A stretch of 34,231 bases of DNA from Mnemiopsis leidyi (lineage: Eukaryota; Ctenophora; Tentaculata; Lobata; Bolinopsidae), in contig JH153129.1 of the NCBI GenBank assembly GCA_000226015.1, positions 85,891-120,121 on the forward strand. Reading direction: 5' to 3'. A program made the position numbers and the translations under genes. This document shows positions 1 to 12,543 of the stretch, piece by piece (the first letter of the stretch is position 1; each line of letters begins with the position of its first letter). The notes beneath the pieces were generated by a model. It had not been told where the DNA came from. It saw only the letters and a list, made by a program, of their open reading frames with translations, and did not search any database.

Positions 1-24
1 AGAGAGAGAGAGAGAGAGAGAGAA
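1..24. repeat. (AG)n microsatellite
   Basis: An uninterrupted AG dinucleotide run opens the window and may continue to its left. Confidence 0.95.
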
Positions 25-3000
25 AGCCCGGACGTAAGGGTTTTAAAGTTAGTGGGATTACAGCACGGCCAAGCTCGGTCCTTTGAGCGAATTATCCTGG
101 ACCGAGGAGTCGGGAATCGCCCGAGAGACATTATGTGTGTGCTGACAAAAACGTATTGTACATCGCACAATTACAATACACGTGCACAATATAGTACTAT
201 TATAATTTATAAGTACATGTAGTGCAGGACAAGCACTTAAATCTAGATGTACAATGTACTGGTAGGACGTCGTAAATTGAAGGAATTAGGGATAAAAAGT
301 AGAAATTCGGGAGTTCTAACATACACTGTCGGAGTTAAGAACTATGTAGCATATTCAGAAGAGAAGTAGAGGAACTAGAAAATGTGAGGAACTGTTGAGT
401 GCTTGAATGTGAACTTGTCAGATGTGTTGGACAACAAAAACAGCACAACAAAATGATAAGAAATTTCCCGGAATATAGACGTAACTTACCGGGTGTTGGA
501 GCCAGAAAGGTCGGAGTGTGGGTCTGGTATCTCTTACTATCTCCGACATGTGTCCCAAGGTTGGGTGTGGTCCGACGTATTGTTCGTAGGGCAGACTGAA
601 CGGTAGTGCACCACCTGCAAAGTTTCAATCGTAATGATATGCTCGAATATTAGATGTGCGAGCTCGCATTATACACACGGTATGACGACGAGATCAGACA
701 AGTTTCATGGCCGGAGAACAATTGAATTCTTGAGCTGGTTTCACAAGTTAAAGAAGCGCGACTGTCCCCTCCCAGACACCAAACGTTTATCGTAACAGTT
801 TCGTCGTCCACAACACCTGTACTGGCATTGTTCGCAAATTAGCTCCTGGACCAGCCATTCAGAATTTTTTTGTTATCTAGACCATTTTATCCAGACTACA
901 TTTTATCCAGACTACATTCCCAAATCCCAAAGCAAGATATCATAACCACCGAAGCAGTTTCTACAAGTTTTACTTTTCTGTTGTGCCGCGAACTAGACAA
1001 CACAGTATTTATTTCACTGCAGCCCGTGAGACGAGTGGCTATTCATATTCAACTAAATCTGAAATTAACACAACTAAATTACGAAATCTAATGGCCCCGT
1101 TTGTGATCCTACATTAACATGATAATTGAAGTGGTTAGTAGTCGGAGTCCGGTGTGGACTCAGAGTAGAAACAATCTAGATATTGTCGTTCTGTGTCGTT
1201 CTGTCTAATACACGCGTAATGTGTCAGCAACAGAGACACAACGTACTTCTCCTGCACTGCTAGACTCCAATAGGGAGGACAGTTTGGCAGAAATCCGACC
1301 ACTAGACATTTACAGGGCATTTGATTCATTCTGTAATTCCAGACTTAGCATTTAATGTCTGTTGTTGGCCGGGGAGTAGCGAATGAACTTCGAACTTCAG
1401 GCGGTAGGATAACCAGGATGGTAGCTGTGTTCAGAGCGCAGAAAAGATAAATGTTTAGAAACTCTCAACTTATTTCAGAACCACATATAATCGTTTCTTG
1501 CAAGCTCTCGAAATGTTGGCTAACATTTTCATGTGCACGTTCAGCTTGAAGTAGAAGAGAATATGCTGGATGTTTTGAACTTAACGAGCCAGACAGGTAG
1601 ATTATCAGATTGCACGTGCAAGTTGGCGTACTCCGCTCCTGATATGTGCCACACAACAATGATACGTAATGAAATAATAGTGCACAGATATTTATATGTA
1701 TGAGGAGCTACTTAGGGCAAAACAAAAGTAGCCTGAAATAACTTTAGACTTGAAGGCTGATGTTTTCAGGGGAAGTTTCAGATCCATGTGTACAGTGTAC
1801 CTTCCCTTGCAGATATCACCTAGTTGCAGGTATCATGTTATATACATCACCCCTCCAAGTATTTGGAAACAATTTGCCTTCTTCCCACGGCTATGTTTGA
1901 AAGGATAAAGATATGTTCTGGTAAACATCACAGGATGCTCGGGAGTTGCTGTAGCCTCACATAAACCTGAAATCATTCCATAAAAACCCGATATCAGGTT
2001 TTAATACGATGAGCTCAATGGGTATAATCGTTAGAAAGGGGAGGGGAAATTATCAATTGGGGTGTCTAATGCTTTAGATTACAAGCCAGAGTATGCGATA
2101 CCTTGGTTGGGGCGACGTTAAAGATCATTATTCAACCCAAGATAATGGAGGTTGACTTTCCCATCTAAAAGTGTTAAATCTGAGTCGTCTGCTAGAGAGA
2201 CGGCTATTACAGAAAGCGCGGGTTTCATGATCACTTCCGGAGTGCCACAAGTTTCCAGACCTTGATGCCGGAGGGAGGCCGCCAAGTCCAATTGTCTACA
2301 GAGACAATCTGTTCCAAAACATCACAATATGTTTTAACCATCGGAGTAGCGCCCTCGCTCCTCATTAACTCTCCATCATCCAGTGACACAGATAAAAGGC
2401 TTTTAGGATACATGGGACTTTGGCTCGGTGCCAGATCTCTTTACTTAGAAAGCATGGACCGACAACATCTATCAAAGCATACACGGAGTTTGCTGATGAC
2501 ATATCTTACCGTCGGCTTGACATGTGAGGTAATCTTCCAGGGGAGGTAATTAGACTGTCCGTTAGAAGGTAATTGTATCTAACATCTACCTTTCAAGGCA
2601 AAGAATGAAGCCAAAAACAAAAGATGTTAGCCGACAAATTAAGGAATGATAACATGCATCCACGATGTCGACAGTGCTCGGGTTGCAGTGAGATGATATC
2701 ACAGATCATGTATCCCTGATCTATTTATCCGTTTTCTCTCACTTAACTATATGTGTAATCCAGGTATTTAACTATGTCTGTATCTGAATATTTCTACTGT
2801 TTTACGGCGGCTCTATCTTTAAACGTCATGTTGATCATACCATTCATATTATTGACTAGATCAGTCCTATCTGTCACACGTCTGGGCGTTATGCATACAC
2901 CTCTACAGTTACTAATGAAATAATTAGTCTCATAAATGCTTCCACTGCATCTCCTCCGAGCTTCCCCGAGCTTCCATGAGGTCATAATCTGGGTTCATCG

Positions 3001-6000
3001 CACTTTAGCTGTGGAAATTATGTCTGGATAATGTCACGGGGGGATCACGTGGGGACAGACTACCTTCTAAGGTTTCTCCCAGCTACCCTTTCGTGAAATT
3101 TCGAGAAAGTTGTAATAATTGTTGTGTACTTTTATAGTTAATGACGTGCCAAACGGCCGGATGATCCCGATTACAATTACCGGATGAGAGTTACAGAGCT
3201 GACCGATGTTACAGAGAGTAGAAACAGAGAGCTAGAGAGAGAGCTAGAGAGAGATACGGAGAGAAAAGTTACAGTTTTATCCAACCAAAGGTTGCACTGT
3301 CAGGTTTCAGGAGGGCGAGGTTTTAGATTTCAAGATAAACTCTCCTTCTCAGTCCGGTATGTGCTTAGGCTCGACATGCCCAGCAGTAGTCTTATATATA
3401 TTTTATATATATCGTCCTTTCATTGCTGTAAGTATATATTTGAAGGCGATGACACCGAATTACTTGTCTTTTATATAAGCCCTGAAGAAGATAAATCATC
3501 GCAGCGAGAAGCTTTGAGAGGTAAAAATTAGTCCAACTTTAAAAAACGCAGGGTCATAAGGGCTGGTTTTTAATTCGATTTAAAATCAAATATCACGACC
3601 GTGAGACAAGCAAGGAGATCGTTTTTATCCCATTTCTCAAACTTTTCAAAAAGCCTTTCAAATCCTGCGAAAGGAATGTTGCTGGACGATCATCAAGTTT
3701 TGCCGCGTAAATTCCCCCCGAGTCGCTGCTTCCCGGAAAACTTGAGAAAGCAGCGCTCACCTACACACGACACAGGCCGACATCGCGACCTTGATCTCAT
3801 TCCTGAGGCAGGGTGAGACACACCTCTCTCCGAACTGAGTTACGGAACGCTAAAACAGCACGGATAGCATGTGGGGTGAAGCCAGAAAAGGGAGCATGTT
3901 GTTAAGCCGTACCTGCCACGGCTAGACGTGGCGTTGTCCGGGAAACTCGGACAACAGTTAGACTATATTTCTAGTGTACTAGATTTATTATATAACACTT
4001 GTAGACTACATTTCTAGTACATTTCCAGACCAAATTTAGAGTACACCTGTAGACAAAAGATAAACTTCTACTACTAGGCTGCATACATTTTCTCGATCAC
4101 CTATCTAGTCTCTTTTGTTTACACCCGGAGTGGCACTGAGCAAGACTCAACATCGTGAATATTTGGTTCAAGTGGCAAACTGTAATTACGTCTCAGGAGA
4201 AGGAGAAGAAGAGGAGGCGGATGAAAGAATTCAGGACAGGCAGGTAGTTTCCGTCTGGACAACTCAGCAATATGCATTTTATATTCAACACGTGTTCTTT
4301 TTCAAAATTATCCTGATTTTGACAATCTAGTACGTCTGGGCACGACAAAAGGCGCCAGAATAATGACTCTATTATACAGAATCGGACCTAATCTCTTGAC
4401 ACGAGAGCGACCTACTGATGTTGAGTTCGTCAGAAATATCTTAACATCGAGATGTAGAACCACGTCAGATCAAGAATAAGTCGACAGATGACAACCAGTA
4501 CTTTAAACTGACCTAAATTCTACGTCACGTGGATTTTGTCAGGACATCAGAACCGTTAGTTCTTCTCAATTGAGGTTCAGTCAGATCCGAACTGATAAGC
4601 CTTGCTGCTGTGACTATCACGTTGGGAGCGACTCAATGCTCTATTATTTGAGGAAATTAAATCTCAGTTGGAGAAGTAGACATCGGGTAAGAGAGTGTCG
4701 TGCGTCACGACAAATGTGGCCCTGCTTTTACAGCACGTATACCTTCTCCTTATGGCAAAATGGCAGGACGGTAGATCGTGAGTCCAGTCACAATCCAACA
4801 AATTCGGGCGATTAGAGGCGAAATTGAATGAAAATCTCCAGAATTATTCCTAATTATCATTTCAGGGGAGTTCTATTATTCCCTTTCAGTAGCAATTAAT
4901 CGAATTTCTACTTATTTAATTCGTGACAGTAATTCATGAGATACTTTTATTATTACAGATTCGCAGCTTATTATAAAATCGAGCGGGTTATCGCGTCGAA
5001 CCAAGATAAAAATCGTTGTTACCGGTTCAACCCAAGGTTTATCTGCGCATGTACAGGACGTTCCTTTAATTTTAAAATCTGCGTAACCCATGATAAAGTC
5101 CAAGGACCACATGAGCTAATTGATGAGATTTACCGGACAGAAAACTTGGAAATGTCATTGCCTCCTTATTTACGAGAACAACCGTCAGCAGCTCCCAAAT
5201 ATCACTAAAATATTTACACCTTTTCCAATCGAGCAGAAATAATCAAATTTACACTTCGATTTTCAGAATCCTTTTCAGTTGGGGGAGGAAAAGGGAAGAC
5301 ATAATGACCGCTCGTTCTAGACCTCGATAACTGGACAAATCAGAGGCTGGGAAAGGAAACTCACTTTGTTGTAATTACAGACGTTAGCTGGAGATAAGAT
5401 AGGGAGTCTTCAAGCTAGACGTGACTTTCTTAACGGTACTGACATTTACATATAACGAAGTCGGGCCAACCCTCCAGTTACCATTATCATACTACTTGCC
5501 ATTTGCACGTGCAACCGCCTCGTTAAAATGCATGGACGGCATACGTTTATTGATACCGATCTCATTAGAAAGGCTACCAATAGGTCCGATCCATTGTGAA
5601 GGTAATTATTTCAAATCCATTTCGCTCACCCTATTAGATGTCTAATGAGCGTTTAAATATTTCTCTAGATAAATGTAGCATCCCGTAACATGTGCCTCCT
5701 TGCAAATAGTTACGGTGCTAAGCCTCTATCTCTCTATCGTTATCGAAGAATGTCATTTTGGCCTGAACACTAGCCAAGGAGCCAGGGCCCAGATGTAAGC
5801 GGAAACAATTGAGATGGTCCTGGGGGCTGGACTACAGCGGGCCTAGGCCAATATGTAACAATAAGCAATGCCAGTATTTCATGTGTATCACTCTAAATGA
5901 ATCATATCTTGAGATTGTAACAGTCCTTAAGACTTCACTCTGGCTCTGAGTTGGGCTACATGCAGTAGGAAAGTGTTAAATATAAACCTAGGTAGTGAGA

Positions 6001-6936
6001 AGAGAAAAGTAAATAGAAAGTAAACAAAACTTCCAGACAGTTTGACTGGATCAGAATTATTAGCGGGATGGAAAGCAAAACATTCCAAAATATTGGAGAT
6101 ATTTGAGCTCGCATCAAGATGTGCCTGGTACGTTTCCAAGGATGGGTATCTAGGTCTGTGTTAATTGGAGGTCTAACTTTAGATTGTAATCCGGAGGTAT
6201 TGTACAGCCATGTGAGCGCGGGGGTTCAGTAGTCAATACTAGAAATTAGTAAAGTGGATTATTTATCAAAGTATAAACTCTTCTTCACTTCAGTAATTGT
6301 AGGCAAGATAATAATTTAAAATAATATATCGACTGTGTGACACTGTATCAACTCGTCTTTATTGTTTATGATAGAGAACGTGGTAAAATAAAACGGTTGT
6401 TAAAAAGACGAACAAATTGAGAAAGCTGATAGTAACCACGCCCACCGCCAACACATGAAGTTAAAAATCATATTTTAAAGCAAGCATAAAAAGAAAAACC
6501 ATCATGCCGCCAACTTGTCTTGGCACTGAAACACACGTAGTATATTTTCACACTTTCACAGCACGATGTTACCAATTTCGGCACCTCAATTTCAATATCT
6601 TATTGTTGTGATCTATGTCTTCACGCTATGACAAGCTCTGGACTAGGTATGCGAAACGTTTTATCCTATTATCCTAGCCGCACAATAAGCTTTAGGAGCT
6701 TCCAGAATCACTACGGTGTGACCAATTTCTCTTGTAGTGAGCAGGATTTTCAGACCCTGGAACGAGGTGGCAGCCAATCCACCAGTTCCACCTGACTTCC
6801 ACCAGTTCCACCTGACTTCCACCTGACTTCCACCTTTCTCCTGACGGAGTTCCACGCCACAGATCGTACCGCAAGTGTGTTACTATGGGTTACGTACCTC
6901 ACTGACACTACTACTAACATCGCTCTCTTATCTCAG
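25..6936. other. Stretch without a recognisable gene
   Basis: No exon could be supported on either strand. Open frames are all below about 120 codons, start and stop without splice-site logic, and match no family known to me. Small local duplications are present: a perfect 16-bp tandem copy at 884-899/900-915, and a 20-bp unit twice at 6781-6820 followed by a half unit to 6831. A purine-rich GAGA/TAGAGAGA patch at 3211-3265 makes a low-complexity Glu/Arg open frame that I do not regard as a gene. The missing C-terminal kinase exon of the receptor could lie here, on the minus strand, but I could not find it. Confidence 0.6.
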
Positions 6937-7155
6937 CGACTAAGACCCGGTCAGATGTGCCCTTTATCTAGACAACGCCGAATGATTATGTCTGATCCTT
7001 GCACTGGAGCAGATAATATATATCCACATAAATTCTATAAACCCGACACGTACAGACGAATCAAAGAGCCGGTTAACGCACAGCAGCTAGACGCTCGTAT
7101 ACGTGAGGAAATTTCGGAATATCTGGCGGCCGGGAAAGCGTATCGGCCGGTCAGA
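6937..7155 (+). CDS. Candidate internal coding exon, family unknown
   Basis: A 219-nt (73-codon) open stretch sits between a good acceptor (pyrimidine-rich, ending tatctcag at 6936) and a possible donor gttagc at 7156, phase 0 at both ends. The peptide is hydrophilic and charged in its second half (KFYKPDTYRRIKEPV, then ARIREEISEYLAAGKAYRPVR), more like real protein than the surrounding noise frames. The end RPVR, splitting before a Val, recalls the start of the catalytic domain of choline-phosphate cytidylyltransferase (RPVRVYADG), and an upstream SDP recalls its N-terminal region. That rests on very few residues, and I found no downstream exon with the HSGHA motif. A gene here would run opposite to, and possibly inside, the receptor gene. 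Coding status is moderately likely; identity is open. Confidence 0.35.
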
Positions 7156-8915
7156 GTTAGCTATTTCTCCGACACTCCATATGTGGGGGTCGGATTAAGC
7201 TCTTTGTGGAGCCGACTGTTGAAGCTTGTTGACTGCACGGCAGTATTCACCAATTACAATGCGTCTAGAACCGCTAGCTACACACGTGTATTGGAGCTGC
7301 GCTGTACACACGTGCACATACCGAGGTTTCCGTGCACGTTTTAACGGTAAAATCGTCGGGATTTTCTGATAAAATCCCGGTTTAGTGTGTACGGAGATAC
7401 AATAGGGATACAGATCGTGTCCTAACGGTGCATATTTGGGTATCGGTACATCACAAATATTTTAGCTAGTCACGTACTCGAGGAGAACGGTATGCCGGAT
7501 CTCTAAATTCGATATAGGGGTGAAATCAAGAAAATTTAGATGCAAAATAGTTGGTGTGTCATGTATGTCATACCAAGCTCCACCCACGTGACACATCATT
7601 AATTCTAGCCAGTCTCACTCCCGACACACTCAGTAATTACAATACGTTATTTTACACGCCCCTACTACTTCACCCTCCCCCGGGATATTACTAATGTCCT
7701 TACATTAACGGGTCGTAATGGCACTTGTATTGGGGTAACACAAAACGTGCCAACTTTCCTATCTTGTCGAGATCAGACAAAAGAGTGAGTGTTGAGACAG
7801 TGGGTCCGCATTGTAATATCTCTGTATGTGGATAACCGGAGTATTTGCAGTGCCTTCAAAGAGTGCTCTACCTCAAACAGCGAGCAGGGTTAATCAGGCC
7901 AGCTAATTTGGCACTAAATTAGCTGCCACCCTCTCGCCTTAACCGCACACCTCTTATCTGGAAATATCCAGGAACTTTGCAACAGATGGCAGGGCCCCGC
8001 CAATCAAACATGTGAAAATATACCGGGCCGAAGTTTCGGCAGATTTAGAGGGCAGAAAGGCAGGACTCTATCTCTAAGTTAGTCGGGCCAATTAGACGGA
8101 GGAGAGAGGGCTGAAAGTGTACCACAAAACGTCTGACGAGGGCCGCCTTTTTCTTGGAACACCCTGGCACAGCTCGTCAATTTATTTGTTATCTTACTTA
8201 ATTGATATGTTAACTGCTTGACCGCCTTTCGGCACATAAATCAGGTCAAAAGGACAGAACTGGACAATTCATCTCGTAATTTGATTGCGAGTTAAGTACA
8301 CAGTTCACTTTACATGGTCCACAAATTCTACATTCCTCTACGAAGAACAATGCATGCTTATAAACAATTAGATAACTACAGGGTTCACTTGTAAGTTCTG
8401 GGGAAGTACCCAGCCAAGGTCAACTATTCTTATGATCACGGGATGAGAATAGAGAGACATTTTCCGGACAGAGCGGTACAGCTCATAGCATGAGCAGGAA
8501 ACCTATTCGGAGCGCTATCTGAGCATTGTCTTCACGATTAGTGCTCACACTTTTCCTTGCTTACAACCGCCGTCCGATGAGGTGAAATTGGGCGAGCCGC
8601 TTGTAATATTCATCTTCTAATCGGCTTTATCGGATTACAATTTTGAAACGGCTAACCAGGAATAAATTAACGTCTGATTAGTAACTATTGACTACATCAC
8701 TCGTAACGATAGTTACAGGGAGACGGACACATTTTCGTTTTGGAACCAGATAATCGAAAGTAAACTTATCCGATATAACTTTCGCGTTCGTTCGGAAATA
8801 AAATATCATATCATAAAAAATTGAGCGTTTGGAAATAAAATATGGTATCTGATAAACACAAGGTATCTGATAAACAAATCTATGAAATAACCACAACTTA
8901 TCAACTAAAACATAC
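7156..8915. other. Stretch without a recognisable gene
   Basis: Nothing recognisable was found between the candidate plus-strand exon and the receptor C-lobe exon. On the minus strand this is the first place to look for the next receptor exon (expected start phase 1, carrying the subdomain X-XI sequence typical of type II receptors), but no frame with the expected Cys-Trp and Arg landmarks was seen. Confidence 0.5.
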
Positions 8916-9048
8916 CGTCGATACAGCGGTTGATAATCTGCCAGACGACTAGGGAGGCGGCATACACGTCCATCTGCCGGTAACTGTTGTCGAAGAGGAA
9001 GCGACTCCTGTTGAAGAGTTCTGGGGCAAGGTAGTGGTTTGTTGGCAT
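8916..9048 (-). CDS. Receptor kinase C-lobe exon (APE motif and helix F)
   Basis: This 133-nt exon is preceded by acceptor attcccatttcag and followed by donor GTATGT. It starts in phase 0 and ends in phase 1. It encodes MPTNHYLAPELFN..., then YRQMDVYAASLVVWQIINRC. The HYLAPEL stretch matches subdomain VIII (RYMAPEV in type II receptors), and QMDVYAASLVVWQ matches subdomain IX (QVDMYALGLIYWE in BMPR2), including the structural Asp and Trp and the RC pair after it. It is on the same strand as the other receptor exons, in the expected order, but 15.6 kb from the catalytic-loop exon. It does not join that exon directly in frame (phase 1 end against phase 0 start), so an exon between them is required. 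It might belong to a separate related gene, but the missing activation segment fits one gene better. Confidence 0.8.
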
Positions 9049-9229
9049 CTGAAATGGGAATATAGGTTACACATATGACATAGGGAACACAGGTAACGGA
9101 ATGATTCACATAGTCACTACGAGAATTGTATTGTACTGTGATATTATATTTATAGTGTGTTACTTCAGGGATGATCATGAGTGACTAGTATCAAGCGTGC
9201 TGGTTGGAAGATATGGTTTTGAAATGAAC

Positions 9230-9263
9230 GTCTTGAAATTGAATTTCGCCACCACCATTGCAT
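9230..9263 (-). CDS. Candidate micro-exon B of the receptor activation segment
   Basis: A 34-nt stretch follows a good acceptor (actcatttctgtag) and ends at a weak donor (GACgttcat). Read from phase 2 it gives CNGGGEIQFQD and ends in phase 0, which is the phase the APE exon needs. With candidate micro-exon A it would make an activation segment of about 33 residues from DFD to APE, close to the 30-odd residues normal for type II receptors. Weak donor and tiny size make it tentative. Confidence 0.25.
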
Positions 9264-9339
9264 CTACAGAAATGAGTTACACTACATTTCACATTCCCTA
9301 GTTGGTCCGTGAATAAGCTTCATTTCTCCGGATACTTAC

Positions 9340-9373
9340 TTCTCAACAAATCCAAACATACTTGAATCAAAGT
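9340..9373 (-). CDS. Candidate micro-exon A of the receptor (DFD in place of DFG)
   Basis: A 34-nt stretch lies between the acceptor-like ttcaatag and a strong donor (GAGAAgtaagt). Entered in phase 1 from the catalytic-loop exon, it reads DFDSSMFGFVE plus two bases. The spacing from the LLK of the catalytic loop to this Asp is one residue shorter than usual for DFG, so either the motif is degenerate or the exon is wrong. Its phase 2 end does not fit the APE exon without candidate micro-exon B. No ordinary DFG exon was seen elsewhere in the long intron. Confidence 0.25.
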
Positions 9374-9978
9374 CTATTGAACAATTGTCGGTTACTACCG
9401 GTAATTAGGCGTTCTGACGGTTCCGCGCGACGACGTTGTTAGTGTTGTTCAGAAAACACTGTTGTTCTTTCCCTATTGTTGTCGATTGGAGCTAACTGCC
9501 TATTAAACAGTTCCAACGTAAACGAAGCAAGCTAGTGCTACTACGTTCAGGTGTGTCACTATTAATCTAGACGTGACTCAGCAGGAAAAGATAAACTCAG
9601 TTTTCTGTTTTCGCAACTGAATAATTACAATTTCTCATGAGGCATTAGAAGAGATCTGTAAGTGCAGGCACTTAGGTCAAGCTCCAATCTGGCGATTTAG
9701 AGCATTTTTCTCGTAGATGTTTCATAACAAGAGAATGTTTCAAAATGAAGTTTAGACGCAATTGTTTCAAAGGGAGGCTGTGACTTAAAGTAGGTTAAAA
9801 TTAGGCGGATCTAAGAATAGAGGGGAGATGAGCCCTATTAGTGACCTATTTGGGGATATAACTCGAAAACAAAAGAAGCAGGGCAAGCTCGCTTATATTT
9901 TCATGTGACGACCCTACAGACAATACCATTACGAACAAACAAACGACCAACATTCCAAACAGTTGGCCAATATTTGCT

Positions 9979-10032
9979 TATCATTGATTCAATATGTTTA
10001 AGTAGTATCATTGATTCAATATGCTTAAGTAG
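9979..10032. repeat. 27-bp tandem duplication
   Basis: Two adjacent 27-bp copies beginning tatcattgattcaatatg differ at a single base (t/c near the end of the unit). Confidence 0.95.
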
Positions 10033-11597
10033 TAAATCGTGTTACATGATGCACACAGCCGAGAGCGGTAGATAGAACAATTTACCCGCCCTATAGCTAT
10101 GTCCCTATTCAGAAGGCGCAGTGCTAGTGTGTTCAAACTAGCGTGAATGTGCACCTCAATATACAATTATCTAGACATAGCCAGACAGAGGTACCTATAA
10201 TTACACACACACTCCGAGCCGCTCTGTATTGGGGAGTCGACAACAGGTACATCTAACGTCCAGCCTTCCCCTTCTACATGACCATATATGGGCATGGTTG
10301 CTAGGGGGCGGAAGTGGGTGTTTGCTTTTCGGAGCGGATACCCACACGGTACCTCGTGCTACACGGCATTACGAGAGCAGACAACTCGGGCTCAACTCAC
10401 GGACCGGGACCGATCAAACTTCCTGGCTGGTAGCGGTTTTTAGATTGGCTGATGGGATTCTAGCTGCGCTGTGATTGGAGGAGAACTAGTCACGTGGTTC
10501 CAGGAAATGTAACAAGAGCTAACACTTGTATAGAGGTAATGTGGTGGGTGCTGTGTAACTAGGATGTACCCGTCCTCTGCGCTGCTAGGTGACCTTCTAA
10601 ACCCTCTAAACGTCATCATTAGGACCTGTAAACCTCACAGCCTAGATATACAGCACCACTAAACCTCACTATACCAACCTCAATCATTTAAGCCTCAAAT
10701 AAACTCCATCACATTTTAAATTTACAGGACTCTAAACGACACGCATTCATAAACATCACTATTCCCGTCTACAAGACATTGAGTCTCTTTACTTAGACTA
10801 GAAGGCGGTTAGAGCTGAAGCAAATCTTTCATCTTTATTCGGTTGTCACCACATCAGACATTTCAAAATATGACATCTGCAGAACAACTAGAAAAATGTG
10901 ACACCTATAGAACCACTTACCACTACAAAAATGTAGATCCAGTACATAGGAAGGATTGTAATGACACATGACATGACAATACTTGTCAGTGGAAACTATT
11001 GCTTTAAGGGTGGTGAAGACTCAAATCTTCTTTTAAACTTTGATATCCTCATTTCTTTAAGTCGACAACTCGTGACCTGTCCATTGGCCTCCTCAAACTT
11101 TAAACAAAACAATGTCTGAATGTCAGAATTTTCACAGCTTGGAATTGTTTACTCTAATCACGAGTGTTTGTGACTAAAAAGGAGGATTAAAGGACACCTT
11201 GAGACAGGGTGGCTGCTTGTCTTGGATAAGATAATTTAAAGTATTTATGTCAGAAATTAGAGATTCTCTTGTCACAACTCTCATTTCTTTCAACCGACTT
11301 AAGGGACCAGCTGTTGCCTAATTTTCCTAAAGGTGCTGTTTAAAAAACTGATAAAGTTGACCGCATACTGTCTATCTCTCGATTTTAAACCGATAATCGT
11401 GCCCTAAATCGTGTAACACACCTTCACCCCCCAACAGTCTACATGAACGAGACACTAATGATAATTTCAGTGTACACACAATCAGGAGGGTAACATCCTC
11501 AACCCTGACAGACCCTCGATCATATCCTGAGTTTGGTAGTGAAATGTAGCGATTACATAAGCCTGAACTGTCCAAATCAAACCCACAAACCACACGA

Positions 11598-11623
11598 CAC
11601 GTGACAGAGGGACATTTCACGTG
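11598..11623. promoter_or_regulatory. Pair of CACGTG E-boxes
   Basis: Two CACGTG palindromes, 20 bp apart start to start (11598-11603 and 11618-11623), are each followed by A. This is a canonical bHLH-leucine-zipper binding core. Function is inferred only. Confidence 0.3.
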
Positions 11624-12186
11624 ATCAGGGTCATTAACAGAACCACTGTCACTGCATCATTGTGGGTGAAACTTTATCTTTCGTTACCGTCGCGGCTGAC
11701 AGTGGACGTGGTCAACAGAAAAACGCGTCGATCCATCACTTACATGGACCATATGATTTTGTGTTTTAAATTTAATGTTATTTCCGAACGCCTAGGGCAA
11801 AGGATATCTATAGCAGAAATTGTTATGATATCAGATTAAGGAAAACAGAAGGAAAATATTGAAGTAATTATTGGCAGAGCGGTGTACACCTATCATTATC
11901 ATCCTACTTGGTAGTTCAGAACGTAATTCCATGGCAGCTTTGAGCTATTTCATCAAACTTCACAATTTCAACACTCTCCGAAAGGGACAAACACACAGAC
12001 ACAGACACATACAAAAATACACACGGACAAACACACACAAACACATACAAACATCACAGCTACGTGACTCTTCCAGAAATCCTCAAGTATCTCCATGGTT
12101 CCAGACAGAAGTAATAAACTAATAATAAAGTGATCATATTATGCTTAGTACGCAAAGCTGGGGGACCAGTTCACAGCACGTTATAT

Positions 12187-12543
12187 CACGTGACAAAGGT
12201 CCTGGTCTATAATACAAGTAACATGTGATGCGCCGTTCCGATTGGTTGATTTTGCCGGGGATGGCTGTGATTGGCGGAGCGGCTGTTCAAAATGATGATC
12301 CAATGAGCCCACATTAACACAGACCGTTTTAATCAAATTTTTAGTGGACCTTTCTATTTGATAGATTAGCAGAGGTCAGGGAGCTGCAATAACACATGTG
12401 AGATGGGAGCTATCAGTGTGCCCTGGAGGACATCACATTGCTACCTCCGTGTAAGCCAACGTCTGACGATATTGGGTGCCATGTCCTCTGTCCTACACTT
12501 TATGTCCTATTCCAGGTCGCTGATTGGCTACACAGATCACGTG
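12187..12543. promoter_or_regulatory. CACGTG and CCAAT-box cluster
   Basis: E-boxes at 12187-12192 and 12538-12543 (both TCACGTGAC) occur with ATTGG boxes at 12241-12245, 12270-12274 and 12523-12527. The TCACGTGAC form resembles the core bound by MiT/TFE and USF-type factors, and ATTGG is the NF-Y core. Binding is not shown by sequence alone. Confidence 0.3.

Noticed and set aside
3184..3531. 115-codon plus-strand frame starting with Glu/Arg-rich repeats
   Set aside because: The Glu/Arg part is a translated GAGA microsatellite and the rest shows no family or splice evidence.
4936..5208. 90-codon plus-strand frame preceded by an acceptor-like tttattattacag
   Set aside because: No recognisable family, and a comparable frame on the opposite strand; a chance open stretch is the simpler reading.
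6661..6874. Two overlapping minus frames rich in SGG, VE and WNWW
   Set aside because: Both come from the 20-bp tandem repeat at 6781-6831.
11372..11435. Minus-strand VLHDLGHDY stretch considered as a DLG activation motif
   Set aside because: The purine-rich upstream sequence gives no acceptor, and the frame ends at a stop soon after.
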